From positions 8,666 to 72,665 of the forward strand of contig DCWN01000002.1 in NCBI GenBank assembly GCA_002328835.1: DNA of 64,000 bases, written 5' to 3'. The DNA comes from Acidobacteria bacterium UBA2161 (GTDB lineage: Bacteria; Acidobacteriota; Vicinamibacteria; Vicinamibacterales; UBA823). The stretch's first letter is position 1. Each line of letters begins with the position of its first letter. The position numbers and the translations under genes were made by a program. Shown here in pieces: positions 1-9,347 of this stretch. The notes beneath the pieces are model-generated. The model had not been told where the DNA came from and searched no databases. It was given only the letters and a program-made list of their open reading frames with translations.

Positions 1-760
1 CGACGTCGAGGATGTCGTCGACGACCTGGAACGCCAGGCCGAGATGTCGCGCGTAGTCGTCGACGGCCCGGACGCGGGCGTCGCTGCCGCCGGCCATCAT
101 CGCGCCGGCCACGGCCGCGGCGCGGATGAGCGCGCCGGTCTTCCGTTCGTGCATGCCGCGGAGCGCCTCGGCATCGAGCGGGCTTGCCGGTGTGTCAGGG
201 CGGCCCATACCGCTGGCTTGCAGGTCGATCGCCTGCCCCCCCACCATGCCCGCGGCCCCGGCCGCCTCGGCCACGAACGCGATCGCGCGCAACCGCCGGG
301 CCGCGGTCGCGGGGTCGTCCGCCGCGGACGGCCGGGACATCACGCCGAACGCCTCGGTGAGCAGACCGTCGCCCGAGAGGACGGCCAGACCGTCGCCGAA
401 GATGACGTGGGCCGTCGGCCGGCCGCGGCGCAGCGTGTCGTCGTCCATCGCCGGCAGGTCGTCGTGCACGAGGGAGTAGGTATGGATCAGCTCGATGGCG
501 CAGGCGAACGGCAGGACGAGGTCCCGGGACGTGCCGGTGTGGGCCGCCGCGTCCGCTGCGTTAGTCGTGTCCATGGTGTCAGCGGCGGCCAGCGCCAGGA
601 CCGGGCGGAACCGCTTGCCGCCCGCGGTCACGCTGTATCGCATCGCCTCGGCGATCAACGCCGGGCAGCCGGGTGCGCCCGGCAGCAGCTCGTCCAGCGC
701 GTGGTCCACATCGGCCCGACACGCGGCCAGGTAGTCGGTGAAATCGTCGGGTGGGGTCAA
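1..760 (-). CDS. ispA: Farnesyl/geranylgeranyl diphosphate synthase family protein, 3' end cut by window edge
   Basis: Trans-prenyltransferase that condenses isopentenyl diphosphate with allylic diphosphates in the cytoplasm. Read on the minus strand, the frame shows the substrate-binding GGKRFRP, the first Asp-rich motif (DDLPAMDDD) and, next to the window edge, LGLAFQVVDDILD with the second Asp-rich motif. About 253 codons are present, so only the C-terminal few dozen residues are missing. The start is taken as TTG at 758-760, because the xseB stop overlaps it as TTGA, the same coupling seen at other junctions here. The order xseA-xseB-ispA is common in bacteria and supports the call. Chain length of the product cannot be read from sequence; FPP or GGPP synthase are both possible. 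Confidence 0.88.
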   Translation of the reverse strand, partial: MTPPDDFTDYLAACRADVDHALDELLPGAPGCPALIAEAMRYSVTAGGKRFRPVLALAAADTMDTTNAADAAAHTGTSRDLVLPFACAIELIHTYSLVHDDLPAMDDDTLRRGRPTAHVIFGDGLAVLSGDGLLTEAFGVMSRPSAADDPATAARRLRAIAFVAEAAGAAGMVGGQAIDLQASGMGRPDTPASPLDAEALRGMHERKTGALIRAAAVAGAMMAGGSDARVRAVDDYARHLGLAFQVVDDILDV

Positions 761-1005
761 CGGTCTGGCTCGTCGTCGTCCGCGTGCAGCGCATCGGGCG
801 CGGGCCGCACCTCGCCGCGCTCGTTCAGGACCTCGATGCGGCGCTCGGCTTCCTCCAGACGCTGGTGGCAGTAGCGCGAGAGCTTGACGCCGCGCTCGAA
901 CAGCTCCAGCGACGTGTCGAGGGAGAGGTCGCCCGCCTCGAGCTGCTTCACGAGGGTTTCCAGTTCACCGATGGCCGATTCGAAGTCCTTGATCTTGCTG
1001 CTCAT
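757..1005 (-). CDS. xseB: Exodeoxyribonuclease VII small subunit
   Basis: Small helical subunit of exonuclease VII, which binds the large subunit XseA to degrade single-stranded DNA to oligonucleotides in the cytoplasm. The 82-residue protein has the family core FESAIGELETLVKQLE, then LSLDTSLELFERGVKL and a charged helix (CHQRLEEAERRIEVL), matching XseB in length and layout. It lies 19 bases downstream of xseA on the same strand, and its stop codon overlaps the TTG start of ispA, so the three are very likely one transcript. The acidic tail (HADDDEPDR) is not conserved in the family as far as I know. Confidence 0.95.
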   Translation of the reverse strand: MSSKIKDFESAIGELETLVKQLEAGDLSLDTSLELFERGVKLSRYCHQRLEEAERRIEVLNERGEVRPAPDALHADDDEPDR

Positions 1006-1024
1006 CTCGATTCGCTCTGATGAC

Positions 1025-2512
1025 TTACGTATCTGAGACGCGGCGGGCCCGATCTCGCCCAGTCACCGTGCAATCCAGTTCTCCCTGGTGCAGGGTGACG
1101 TGCACGCGGTCGCCGGTCTCGATGGCGCCGGCATCCGACACGATCGCACTCCGGTCGTCGTTCCAGCAGACCGCGTAGCCCCGGCCCAGGACCGCCAGCG
1201 GGCTCAGGTTTTCGAGGCGTCCGGTGAGCACGCCGAGTCCCTCGCGCCGGTACGACGTGAGCCGGGACATCGCGCCGGCCATGCGGCCGTCCGAGCCCGC
1301 CAGCCGCGCCGCGATCGTGCCCACCGTGCGCCGGAGGTCGCGCGCCTCCAGACGGAGGCGCAAGGCATGGTATCGCCGTTGGTCGCGACCGACGCGGCCA
1401 CGCGCCGATCGCGCCACGCCGTGCGTCAGGTCGACTACCCGCCTGGCCGTCAGCGCCAGACGTGCCGGCCAGCCGGCCAGGCCGGGCCGTCGCTCGAATT
1501 CGCGGACGCGCTTCTGGCCCTCGCGGATCGTCATGATCGCGCTGGCGCGCAGCCGCTCCTGCATTCGATCGATCCGCTGTTCGAACTCGTCCTTGCGCGT
1601 CACGACCAGCTCGGCCGCCGCCGACGGCGTCGCGGCGCGCAGGTCCGCGGCAAAGTCGGCGATCGTGAAGTCCGTCTCGTGGCCAACGGCCGAGATCACG
1701 GGGACGGGGGAGTCGACGATGGCGCGCGCCACGGCCTCCTCGTTGAAGGCCCACAGGTCCTCGATCGATCCGCCGCCGCGTCCGACGATGACGACATCGA
1801 CGCCCGGCGCGGCGGCCAGCTGCGTCAGCCCGCGCGCGACCTCGGAAGCGGCGCCCTCGCCCTGGACCCGCGCCGGACGGATCAGGAGATGCGCATTCGG
1901 GTAGCGCCGGCGCAGCACATGAATGATGTCGCGCAGCGCGGCGCCATCCAGCGAGGTGACGATGCCGATCTTCCTGGGCAGCGCCGGTAGCGATCGCTTC
2001 CGCGCGGGGTCGAACAGGCCCTCGCCCTCAAGACGGCGCTTCAGCTGTTCGAACGCGAGTTGGAGCGCGCCGACACCGTGCGGTTCCAGGTGCTCACAGA
2101 CGATCTGGTACTCGCCCTTGGGTTCGTAGACCCCCAGGCGGCCGCGCGCGATGACCCGCATCCCATCCTCGGGCGTGAAGCGCAGGTATCGGGCCGCTGA
2201 CCGGAACATGACCCCTTTCAACTGCGCCCCGGCATCCTTCAGCGTGAAGTAGACATGCCCCGTGCGCCAGCGCCTGAAGTTGGACAGCTCGCCGTCGATC
2301 CACAGTTCGCCATAGGTCGTTTCCAGGAGGCCGCGCAGCTCGCCGGTCAATTCGGAGACGGTGAAGATGCGCCGGGCGGGCGCGGCGCCCGGGGTCGCGC
2401 CGGACGGGCTCGGCGGTCGCGCCGGCGCGGGGTCGACCTTCGGCGGCGGGCTCGCATCGTCGCGGCCGGCTGGCGGCGGGTCGTCGAATGGCAGGTCGAA
2501 CAGGTCGGCCAT
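1025..2512 (-). CDS. xseA: Exodeoxyribonuclease VII large subunit
   Basis: Catalytic subunit of exonuclease VII, involved in mismatch repair and single-strand DNA clearance. An N-terminal low-complexity Pro/Ala segment precedes an OB-fold (FTVSELTGELRGLLE through YQIVCEHLEP). The Exonuc_VII_L catalytic region follows: LPRKIGIVTS, then VDVVIVGRGGGSIEDLWAFNEE, then PVISAVGHETDFTIADFAADLRAATPSAAAE. A long coiled-coil-like Arg-rich segment closes the protein. The start is set at ATG 2510-2512 (MADLFDLPF, 495 aa), one base after the ymdB stop; the eight codons upstream belong to the overlap with ymdB. It is the second gene of ymdB-xseA-xseB-ispA. Confidence 0.95.
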   Translation of the reverse strand: MADLFDLPFDDPPPAGRDDASPPPKVDPAPARPPSPSGATPGAAPARRIFTVSELTGELRGLLETTYGELWIDGELSNFRRWRTGHVYFTLKDAGAQLKGVMFRSAARYLRFTPEDGMRVIARGRLGVYEPKGEYQIVCEHLEPHGVGALQLAFEQLKRRLEGEGLFDPARKRSLPALPRKIGIVTSLDGAALRDIIHVLRRRYPNAHLLIRPARVQGEGAASEVARGLTQLAAAPGVDVVIVGRGGGSIEDLWAFNEEAVARAIVDSPVPVISAVGHETDFTIADFAADLRAATPSAAAELVVTRKDEFEQRIDRMQERLRASAIMTIREGQKRVREFERRPGLAGWPARLALTARRVVDLTHGVARSARGRVGRDQRRYHALRLRLEARDLRRTVGTIAARLAGSDGRMAGAMSRLTSYRREGLGVLTGRLENLSPLAVLGRGYAVCWNDDRSAIVSDAGAIETGDRVHVTLHQGELDCTVTGRDRARRVSDT

Positions 2513-2513
2513 G

Positions 2514-3326
2514 TCAGGACACCGGTCGCGCCGCAAGCGCTTCGACGTCGTGCAGGCTCAGACTCAACGGTGTGATGTCGGTGGCCAGACCCGTCGCGAC
2601 GTCGGCAGTCACCACGACGGCATGCAGCATGGGGTCGCGCGTCGCTGTTTCGAATCGGCTGGGCAACCCGGTGACAAACCGCGACAGCGCCGCGCCTGTC
2701 TCCACGCCGATGATCGAATCGTGCGGTCCAGTCATGCCGACGTCAGTGATGCACGCCGTGCCGCCAGGCAGGAGGCGAGCATCCGCTGTCTGCACGTGGG
2801 TGTGAGTGCCGACGACCGCGGTGACCTGGCCGTCGAGATGCCAGCCCATGGCGATCTTCTCGGACGTCGCTTCCGCGTGAAAGTCGACGAAGATGACGCG
2901 AGCCTGCTCGCGCGCGGCGCGAATCTGGTCGAGGACCACACTGAACGGGTTGTCGAGCGGCTGCATGAAGACGCGACCCATGACGTTGATGATCGCGACG
3001 TCCCCCGCCGGCGTGGTCACGGTGCACATCCCGTGACCGGGCGTGCCGGCGGGGTAGTTCGCCGGTCGGAGCAGGCGTGGTTCGCGGTTGATGTAGTCGA
3101 GCGCCTCCTTCTTGTCCCAGATGTGATTGCCCGACGTCATCACCTCGACGCCCAGATCGCGCAGCGACTCGCCGATCTCCCGTGTGATACCGAACCCGCC
3201 GGCCGCATTCTCCACGTTGGCGATGACGAGGTCGATCTGGTGCGCCTCGACGAGCGAGCGCAGACCGCGCCGGACGATTTCACGCCCGGGTCTGCCGACG
3301 ATGTCGCCGATGAAGAGCAGTCGCAT
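2514..3326 (-). CDS. ymdB: YmdB-family metallophosphoesterase (TIGR00282 type)
   Basis: Dinuclear-metal phosphoesterase related to Bacillus YmdB, which hydrolyses 2',3'-cyclic nucleotides and affects biofilm and sporulation decisions; the substrate here is unknown. The 270-residue protein has the expected metal ligands in order: GDIVG near the N-terminus, ANVENAAGG, TSGNHIWDKKE, then VDFHAEATSEK and VVGTHTHVQTAD, ending with TGPHDSIIGVE. Length is normal for the family. It heads the operon, and a TATAAT box lies 12 nt upstream of the ATG. In many bacteria ymdB follows rny; here it leads exonuclease VII, so a link to nucleic-acid turnover is plausible but inferred. Confidence 0.92.
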   Translation of the reverse strand: MRLLFIGDIVGRPGREIVRRGLRSLVEAHQIDLVIANVENAAGGFGITREIGESLRDLGVEVMTSGNHIWDKKEALDYINREPRLLRPANYPAGTPGHGMCTVTTPAGDVAIINVMGRVFMQPLDNPFSVVLDQIRAAREQARVIFVDFHAEATSEKIAMGWHLDGQVTAVVGTHTHVQTADARLLPGGTACITDVGMTGPHDSIIGVETGAALSRFVTGLPSRFETATRDPMLHAVVVTADVATGLATDITPLSLSLHDVEALAARPVS

Positions 3327-3338
3327 GGCCGTGGCATC

Positions 3339-3344
3339 ATTATA
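3339..3344 (-). promoter_or_regulatory. TATAAT -10 box of the ymdB operon
   Basis: A perfect TATAAT on the minus strand lies 12 nt before the ymdB ATG, predicting a 5' leader of only about 5 nt. No convincing -35 hexamer is visible 16-18 nt upstream. Confidence 0.5.
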
Positions 3345-3440
3345 GTGGCCCGTAAGACCGGTGGCCTCGAGCGGCGGTTGTCTTTTGTATCAGCCTGAAA
3401 ACAAACGCCTTAGCAGCTAGGAAGTCATATCTTTCATATA

Positions 3441-3457
3441 TGAGTGGATAGCGCTCA
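3441..3457. promoter_or_regulatory. Imperfect palindrome upstream of the dnaK promoter
   Basis: TGAGTG-N5-CGCTCA pairs at five of six positions and sits 10 nt before the dnaK -35 box in a distinctly AT-rich stretch. It is not a canonical CIRCE element (TTAGCACTC-N9-GAGTGCTAA), although a lone TTAGCA occurs nearby at about 3410. It may be an operator for a heat-shock regulator; that is inference. Confidence 0.25.
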
Positions 3458-3467
3458 GGAAATATGA

Positions 3468-3496
3468 TTGTAAAGAGCTAATTATCTGTGTATCAT
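3468..3496 (+). promoter_or_regulatory. Sigma-70-like promoter of dnaK
   Basis: TTGTAA (3468-3473) and TATCAT (3491-3496) are separated by exactly 17 nt, inside the only clearly AT-rich stretch nearby. The distance to the dnaK ATG at 3546 allows a leader of about 43 nt that contains the GGAGGAG ribosome-binding site. It is the best two-box promoter in the window. Confidence 0.6.
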
Positions 3497-3545
3497 CGTT
3501 GAAATCATTTTCCGGGCCGAAGCGACGGAGCCCGACGGAGGAGCG

Positions 3546-5426
<1,881 letters not shown>

Positions 5427-5463
5427 TCGCTGAGTGAACTCGACGGGTGGGTCGGCTCATGCC

Positions 5464-6333
5464 TCAGGGCCAGTCGACCCACCCTCGTGGCAACACACCC
5501 GCCTTCCGGAGCCGCACTCTCCACCAGTAGCTATCCCGCCATCGGGGCACGGGATGGAAGGGCGGCCGCTCCCAGTCCATGGCGGCGATCCGATCGGACA
5601 TGACGGCCGGGTGGGTGCCCTGGAACGGCACGCATCCCCGGTAGTCGTACGTCCAGTCCGGGATCTCCTGCTCCGGGGCCGAATCCCCCATCCGGCCCTC
5701 GTCGTACATCTGTTCCAGGCTGGCTCGGCGGATCCCTTGCTGGCGAGAGGGCCGGACCCCGCCGTAGTGATAGATCTCGCCCCCGGCTCGCCTGGTGCCG
5801 CTGGGCCAGCGTGGGTGCAGCGGCCGGCCGTTGCTGCCCCAGAATGTGCACGCATCGGCGCGCGATCGGATCCCGACGCCATTCCGCACGATTCGGACGG
5901 CGCGTCGATAGCCGAGCGTGTCCCGAACATCGTAGCCGGCCCGGAAGTGAACGTAGCTGAACCACAGGCCCTCAATCGCCGGCCGGGGCAGGTAACGTCG
6001 CATCGCCTGCCGGAGGCGAGGGTAGTCGCGTTCGTGAACCACTTCATCGGCCTGGAGGTAGAAACACCAATCACCGGCGCATTCAGCCAGCGCCAGGTCG
6101 GTCTGCTCGGCCAGCAGTCGTCCGCCCTCGCGCTTCGAGAGATCCCACGTCGTTTCGATCACGCGGATCTTGGGCGAGCGCACGTCCCGCACGCCTTCGA
6201 TCGTGCCGTCCGAACTCGTCCCTATCGCCACGATCATCTCGTCGACGAGCGGAAGCAGCGACCGGATGCTTTCCTGGAAGGGGTAGCCGAACCGGACGCC
6301 GTTTCTGACGATGGTGAAGCCGCTGACGCGCAT
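5464..6333 (-). CDS. Family 2-like glycosyltransferase
   Basis: Predicted cytoplasmic GT-A fold glycosyltransferase of 289 residues. The N-terminus has MRVSGFTIVRNG, then VDEMIVAIGTSSDGT with the nucleotide-binding aspartates, and CFYLQADEVVHE, which places the acidic metal-binding pair (QADEV) where GT2 enzymes carry DxD. The C-terminal half is Trp- and Arg-rich with no membrane helix. The ATG at 6331-6333 is preferred over an in-frame start 63 bases upstream, because TATCCT lies exactly 8 nt before it. It is divergent from the rpoZ-like gene. Donor and acceptor sugars are unknown; related proteins are often annotated only as glycosyltransferases. Confidence 0.75.
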   Translation of the reverse strand: MRVSGFTIVRNGVRFGYPFQESIRSLLPLVDEMIVAIGTSSDGTIEGVRDVRSPKIRVIETTWDLSKREGGRLLAEQTDLALAECAGDWCFYLQADEVVHERDYPRLRQAMRRYLPRPAIEGLWFSYVHFRAGYDVRDTLGYRRAVRIVRNGVGIRSRADACTFWGSNGRPLHPRWPSGTRRAGGEIYHYGGVRPSRQQGIRRASLEQMYDEGRMGDSAPEQEIPDWTYDYRGCVPFQGTHPAVMSDRIAAMDWERPPFHPVPRWRDSYWWRVRLRKAGVLPRGWVDWP

Positions 6334-6341
6334 GACAGGCG

Positions 6342-6347
6342 AGGATA
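6342..6347 (-). promoter_or_regulatory. -10-like box (TATCCT) 8 nt before the glycosyltransferase start
   Basis: TATCCT on the minus strand is followed by 8 nt and then ATG, with no Shine-Dalgarno. The same hexamer and spacing occurs on the plus strand for the divergent gene, which suggests two leaderless transcripts back to back. Confidence 0.45.
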
Positions 6348-6368
6348 GCGTCTTCGGGTGATTTGGAG

Positions 6369-6374
6369 TATCCT
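6369..6374 (+). promoter_or_regulatory. -10-like box (TATCCT) 8 nt before the rpoZ-like start
   Basis: TATCCT, 8 nt, ATG (6383), without a ribosome-binding site. It mirrors the minus-strand box at 6342-6347. Confidence 0.45.
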
Positions 6375-6382
6375 GATTGGTT

Positions 6383-6691
6383 ATGGACGAGACCACAGAC
6401 TCTGTACCCGTTGAAGAGGCCGCTGTAGAGGCCGCGCCGGAGCCGAAGCCGCTACCGAAGATGGCTCCGATTCGGAGTCGTTTTCTCTACGTCGACGTGT
6501 CGGCCCAGCGTGCCAAGCAGCTGCGGCGGGGGGCGCTGCCGCGGCTCGCGCACCTCCGTCCTGACCCCGAGACGGGTGCGCGGCCCGAAATGCCGCCCAA
6601 GCTCGAGCGCGTGGCGATGCAGGAAGTGGAGGAGGGGCTCGTCGCGTACGAGCTGCCCGAGAAGCCACCGGTCGGGGAGACCGCCAGGTGA
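6383..6691 (+). CDS. rpoZ: RNA polymerase omega subunit (RpoZ) family protein
   Basis: Probable omega subunit, which helps assemble and stabilise RNA polymerase around beta-prime. The 102-residue protein has a Glu/Pro-rich N-terminal tail of about 25 residues, then SRFLYVDVSAQRAKQLRRGA, then a Pro-rich loop and KLERVAMQEVEEGLVAYELP. The R-A-K/R-Q-L-x-x-G-A core and the later ERVAMQEV...G.V.YE block are the two omega signatures. The loop between them is longer than in typical omega. The start is ATG 6383; an in-frame TTG lies 6 bases earlier. Its stop overlaps the next gene's GTG as GTGA. The call rests on two short motifs, so it is probable rather than certain. Confidence 0.72.
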   Translation: MDETTDSVPVEEAAVEAAPEPKPLPKMAPIRSRFLYVDVSAQRAKQLRRGALPRLAHLRPDPETGARPEMPPKLERVAMQEVEEGLVAYELPEKPPVGETAR

Positions 6692-6954
6692 CCTCGGCCG
6701 AGATCACCGATCTCACCATCGGTGCGCTGCAAGGGCTCGGCGCGTCGACCATCTTCCTGCTTGCGCTGTTCATCGGCGTCTGTGTTGCCTTGGCCGTACT
6801 CAAACTGCGCCGGGGCAGCCGGAAGACGCTGGTCTTCAGGAACTTCGACGATCTGGACGGCGAGTTCGTCTATCTGCCGCCCGATGCGCCGCGCGGCCCC
6901 GCCGACCAGTTGAGGACCCCGGAACTTCTCGAGCAGGCGTCCCGTAAGGGATAG
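6688..6954 (+). CDS. Small single-pass membrane protein of unknown function
   Basis: The 88-residue protein starts at GTG 6688, overlapping the rpoZ-like stop as GTGA. It has one hydrophobic helix at about residues 20-40 (STIFLLALFIGVCVALAVL), then a basic stop-transfer segment (LRRGSRK) and a roughly 45-residue soluble tail with FDDLDGEFVYLPPDAPRG. I do not recognise the family. Translational coupling to rpoZ suggests co-expression; there is no further clue to its role. Confidence 0.6.
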   Translation: MTSAEITDLTIGALQGLGASTIFLLALFIGVCVALAVLKLRRGSRKTLVFRNFDDLDGEFVYLPPDAPRGPADQLRTPELLEQASRKG

Positions 6955-6973
6955 TGGGAGGGCTCAACAGCCG

Positions 6974-7324
6974 ATGCTCGAGTTGATGGTGCTGGGTGCG
7001 GTCGTGACCTTCGGTGCGCTGGCCGTCGCCGGTGTCGCGGTGGCGCTGGTCTTCACCAAGCTGATGCTCTGGCTGGTACTCCTGCCGTTCCGCCTGCTGC
7101 TCTGGCTGGTCCTGATTCCCGTTCTCCTGTTCAAGACGCTCTTCGGGCTCGTCTTTGGCGCGGCGGTCACCCTGCTGCTGGCGCCCGTGGTCGGCCTGAT
7201 CCTGCTCGCGTCATTCGTGGGCGCGGCGGCGGCGCTGGCCCTGCCCGCGCTGCTCGTGCTGATCGCGGGGATGGGCCTGATCTGGCTCTTCCGCTCGCCG
7301 GCGCAGCCCGTGCCCGCTCGCTAG
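6974..7324 (+). CDS. Small multi-pass hydrophobic membrane protein, unknown function
   Basis: The 116 residues are almost wholly hydrophobic, with about three to four predicted membrane segments (AVVTFGALAVAGVAVALVF; a Leu/Trp-rich LMLWLVLLPFRLLLWLVLI; LLLAPVVGLILLASFVG; then an Ala/Leu-rich segment) and a short polar tail. It follows the previous gene by 19 bases and is probably in the same transcript. No catalytic motif is visible. It resembles the phage-shock-like or unnamed small membrane proteins found in Acidobacteriota, but I cannot name a family. Confidence 0.6.
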   Translation: MLELMVLGAVVTFGALAVAGVAVALVFTKLMLWLVLLPFRLLLWLVLIPVLLFKTLFGLVFGAAVTLLLAPVVGLILLASFVGAAAALALPALLVLIAGMGLIWLFRSPAQPVPAR

Positions 7325-7330
7325 CTTCCC

Positions 7331-8797
7331 TCAGACGGCCGGCGACTCTTTCCACCAGCCGTTGGCGCGCTCGTAGCCGTCCGCAATCCGTAGCAGTCCC
7401 GCTTCATCGAATGCTCGCCCCACGAGTTGTGCGCCGACCGGCAGTTGTCCCGGCGTGAACCCGGCCGGCACGCTGATCGCCGGAAGGCCGGCGAGGTTGG
7501 CGCTCACGGTGAAGATGTCGAGCAGGTACATCTGCAGCGGATCGTCGACCTTGTCGCCCAGCGCGAATGCCGGCACCGGACTCGTGGGCATGAGCACGGC
7601 GTCGACCGAGTCGAGCGCCGCCTCGTAGTCCCGTCGTATCAAGGTGCGGACCTGCTGTGCCTTCAGGTAGTGCGCGTCGTAGTAGCCGGCGCTGAGCGCG
7701 TAGGTGCCGAGCATGATGCGGCGCTTCACTTCAGCTCCGAACCCTTGGCTTCGGGTTCGGTCGTACATGGCGGTCAAGGTTGCGGTCGCGGGATCGAGCG
7801 CGGCGCGATGCGCGTAGCGGACGCCGTCGTAGCGAGCGAGGTTCGAACTGGCCTCGGCCGTCGCGATCAGGTAGTAGACGGGGATCGCGTAGCTGGCATG
7901 CGGGAGCGCGACGTCGACGATGATCGCGCCGGCGGCCCTGAACGCCCCAACCGCGTCGTGGAACACGCGGCCGACGTCGGCATCCACGCCGTCCTCGAGC
8001 AGGTCGGACGGCACGCCCAGTCGGATGCCACGCAGGTCGCCGTCGAGCGCGTCGCCGTAGACGGGCACCGCGTTCGGGGCGGCCGTGGCGTCGCGGGGAT
8101 CGGCGCCGGCGATGACTTCCAGCAGCAGCGCGGCGTCGCGCACCGTCAGCGTCAGCGGCCCGATCTGATCGAGAGACGACGCGAAGGCCAGCAGGCCGTA
8201 TCGCGAGACGCGCCCGTAGGTCGGCTTCAGGCCCACGACGCCGCACAGCGCCGCCGGCTGGCGAATCGAGCCGCCGGTGTCCGAGCCCAGCGCACCGGGG
8301 ACGAGCCGAGCCGCGACGGCCGCGGCCGAGCCGCCGCTCGATCCGCCTGGGCTGCGTGCCAGGTCCCACGGGTTGTGCGTCGGTCCGAACGCGGAGTTCT
8401 CGGTCGACGAACCCATGGCGAACTCGTCGCAGTTCGTCTTGCCGACGACGACCGCGCCGGCGTCTTCCAATCGCGCGATGACCGTCGCGTCGTAGGGCGG
8501 GACGAATCCGTCGAGGATGCGTGACGAGGCCGTCGTCGCGACGTCTTGCGTGCAGAGGTTGTCCTTGACGGCGATCGGGACGCCCAGCAACGGCCGGCGA
8601 TCGTCGGCGGCTCGCGACCGATCGAGCATCGCCGCGCGCTCGAGTGCCCGTTCCCGAGTCACTCGGTTGAACGCGTGCAGCGACGGATCGGTCGCCGCGA
8701 TCCGATCGAGGTAGTCGGTGCAGGTGTCGACCGCAGTGACGGCTCCACTCGCCACCGCGTCACGCACCTCCAGCAGTGTTCGGGTCGAGGGCGTCAT
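7331..8797 (-). CDS. gatA: Asp-tRNA(Asn)/Glu-tRNA(Gln) amidotransferase subunit A
   Basis: Amidase subunit of GatCAB, which releases ammonia from glutamine to convert Glu-tRNA(Gln) and Asp-tRNA(Asn). The 488-residue protein has the amidase signature in order: PIAVKDN with the catalytic Lys, the GGSSGGSAAAVAA serine cluster, GSDTGGSIRQPAA with the nucleophile Ser, and GLKPTYGRVSRYG. The start is ATG 8795-8797, overlapping the gatC stop as ATGA. A longer open frame upstream is merely antisense or overlap sequence. gatB is not in the window. The order PHP protein-yggT-gatC-gatA suggests one minus-strand transcript. Confidence 0.96.
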   Translation of the reverse strand: MTPSTRTLLEVRDAVASGAVTAVDTCTDYLDRIAATDPSLHAFNRVTRERALERAAMLDRSRAADDRRPLLGVPIAVKDNLCTQDVATTASSRILDGFVPPYDATVIARLEDAGAVVVGKTNCDEFAMGSSTENSAFGPTHNPWDLARSPGGSSGGSAAAVAARLVPGALGSDTGGSIRQPAALCGVVGLKPTYGRVSRYGLLAFASSLDQIGPLTLTVRDAALLLEVIAGADPRDATAAPNAVPVYGDALDGDLRGIRLGVPSDLLEDGVDADVGRVFHDAVGAFRAAGAIIVDVALPHASYAIPVYYLIATAEASSNLARYDGVRYAHRAALDPATATLTAMYDRTRSQGFGAEVKRRIMLGTYALSAGYYDAHYLKAQQVRTLIRRDYEAALDSVDAVLMPTSPVPAFALGDKVDDPLQMYLLDIFTVSANLAGLPAISVPAGFTPGQLPVGAQLVGRAFDEAGLLRIADGYERANGWWKESPAV

Positions 8798-9093
8798 CCG
8801 ATGACCTTCGGGACCTTGAAGAAGCCCTCGTCGGCAGCCGCGTCTGGCGCGTTGGCGAGTGCATCGTCCCGGGACAGGGAGTCGCGCACCTCGTCGGCCC
8901 TCAGGGCGTCGTGGCTGGAGAGCAGATGCGTCGTCGGTGGGACGTCGGTCGTGTCGACCGCCTGGACGGCCTCCGCGTAGGCCAGGATCTCCGCGAGTTG
9001 CCGGGCGAACGTCTCCTGCTCCTCCTCGGACAACTCGAGGTGGGCGAGTTCGGCAATCCGTTCGACGTCGGCTCTGGTCAGTTGCGAGGACAT
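8794..9093 (-). CDS. gatC: Asp-tRNA(Asn)/Glu-tRNA(Gln) amidotransferase subunit C
   Basis: Small GatCAB subunit that wraps around GatA and stabilises it. The 99 residues show the typical N-terminal TRADVERIAELAHLELSEEE, then FARQLAEILAYAEAVQAVDT and DVPPTTHLL, and the C-terminal DEGFFKVPKVIG, which is the family's end motif. It is coupled to gatA by an ATGA overlap and lies 12 bases after yggT. Confidence 0.95.
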   Translation of the reverse strand: MSSQLTRADVERIAELAHLELSEEEQETFARQLAEILAYAEAVQAVDTTDVPPTTHLLSSHDALRADEVRDSLSRDDALANAPDAAADEGFFKVPKVIG

Positions 9094-9105
9094 GCGGCGC
9101 TCCGG

Positions 9106-9336
9106 CTACACCGTGAGCAGACGTCGCAGGAACTGGAGGCCGATGAGGAGGACCATGGGCGACAGGTCCAGGCCGCCCATCGGCGGCAGCACCCGGCGAA
9201 TCGGGGCGAGGACCGGCTCGGTCAGCATGCCGACGAACTGGGCTGCCGGGTGATGCGGGGGCAGCTGCATCCACGACATCACGACCGCGACGATCACGAC
9301 CAGCGAGTACAGATCGAACAAGGTTCCCAGCAGCAC
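9106..9336 (-). CDS. YggT family membrane protein
   Basis: Small inner-membrane protein of the YggT/CCB3 family. The 76 residues hold one YggT repeat: a first helix LYSLVVIVAVVMSWM, the conserved block LTEPVLAPIRRVLPPMGGLDLSPMVLL, and a second helix ending FLRRLL. Single-repeat YggT proteins of this size are common. Family roles have been proposed in division-site or osmotic function and cytochrome assembly, but none can be assigned here. It sits between the PHP protein and gatC with gaps of 11 and 12 bases. Confidence 0.88.
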   Translation of the reverse strand: MLLGTLFDLYSLVVIVAVVMSWMQLPPHHPAAQFVGMLTEPVLAPIRRVLPPMGGLDLSPMVLLIGLQFLRRLLTV

Positions 9337-9347
9337 GCGCCGTTACC

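Noticed and set aside
3400..3460. CIRCE (HrcA) operator upstream of dnaK
   Set aside because: Only scattered half-site-like strings are present; the 9-N-9 inverted repeat is not there.
8798..9274. N-terminal extension of gatA through gatC and yggT
   Set aside because: The open frame runs through two well-supported genes in another frame; the ATG overlapping the gatC stop gives a normal-length GatA.
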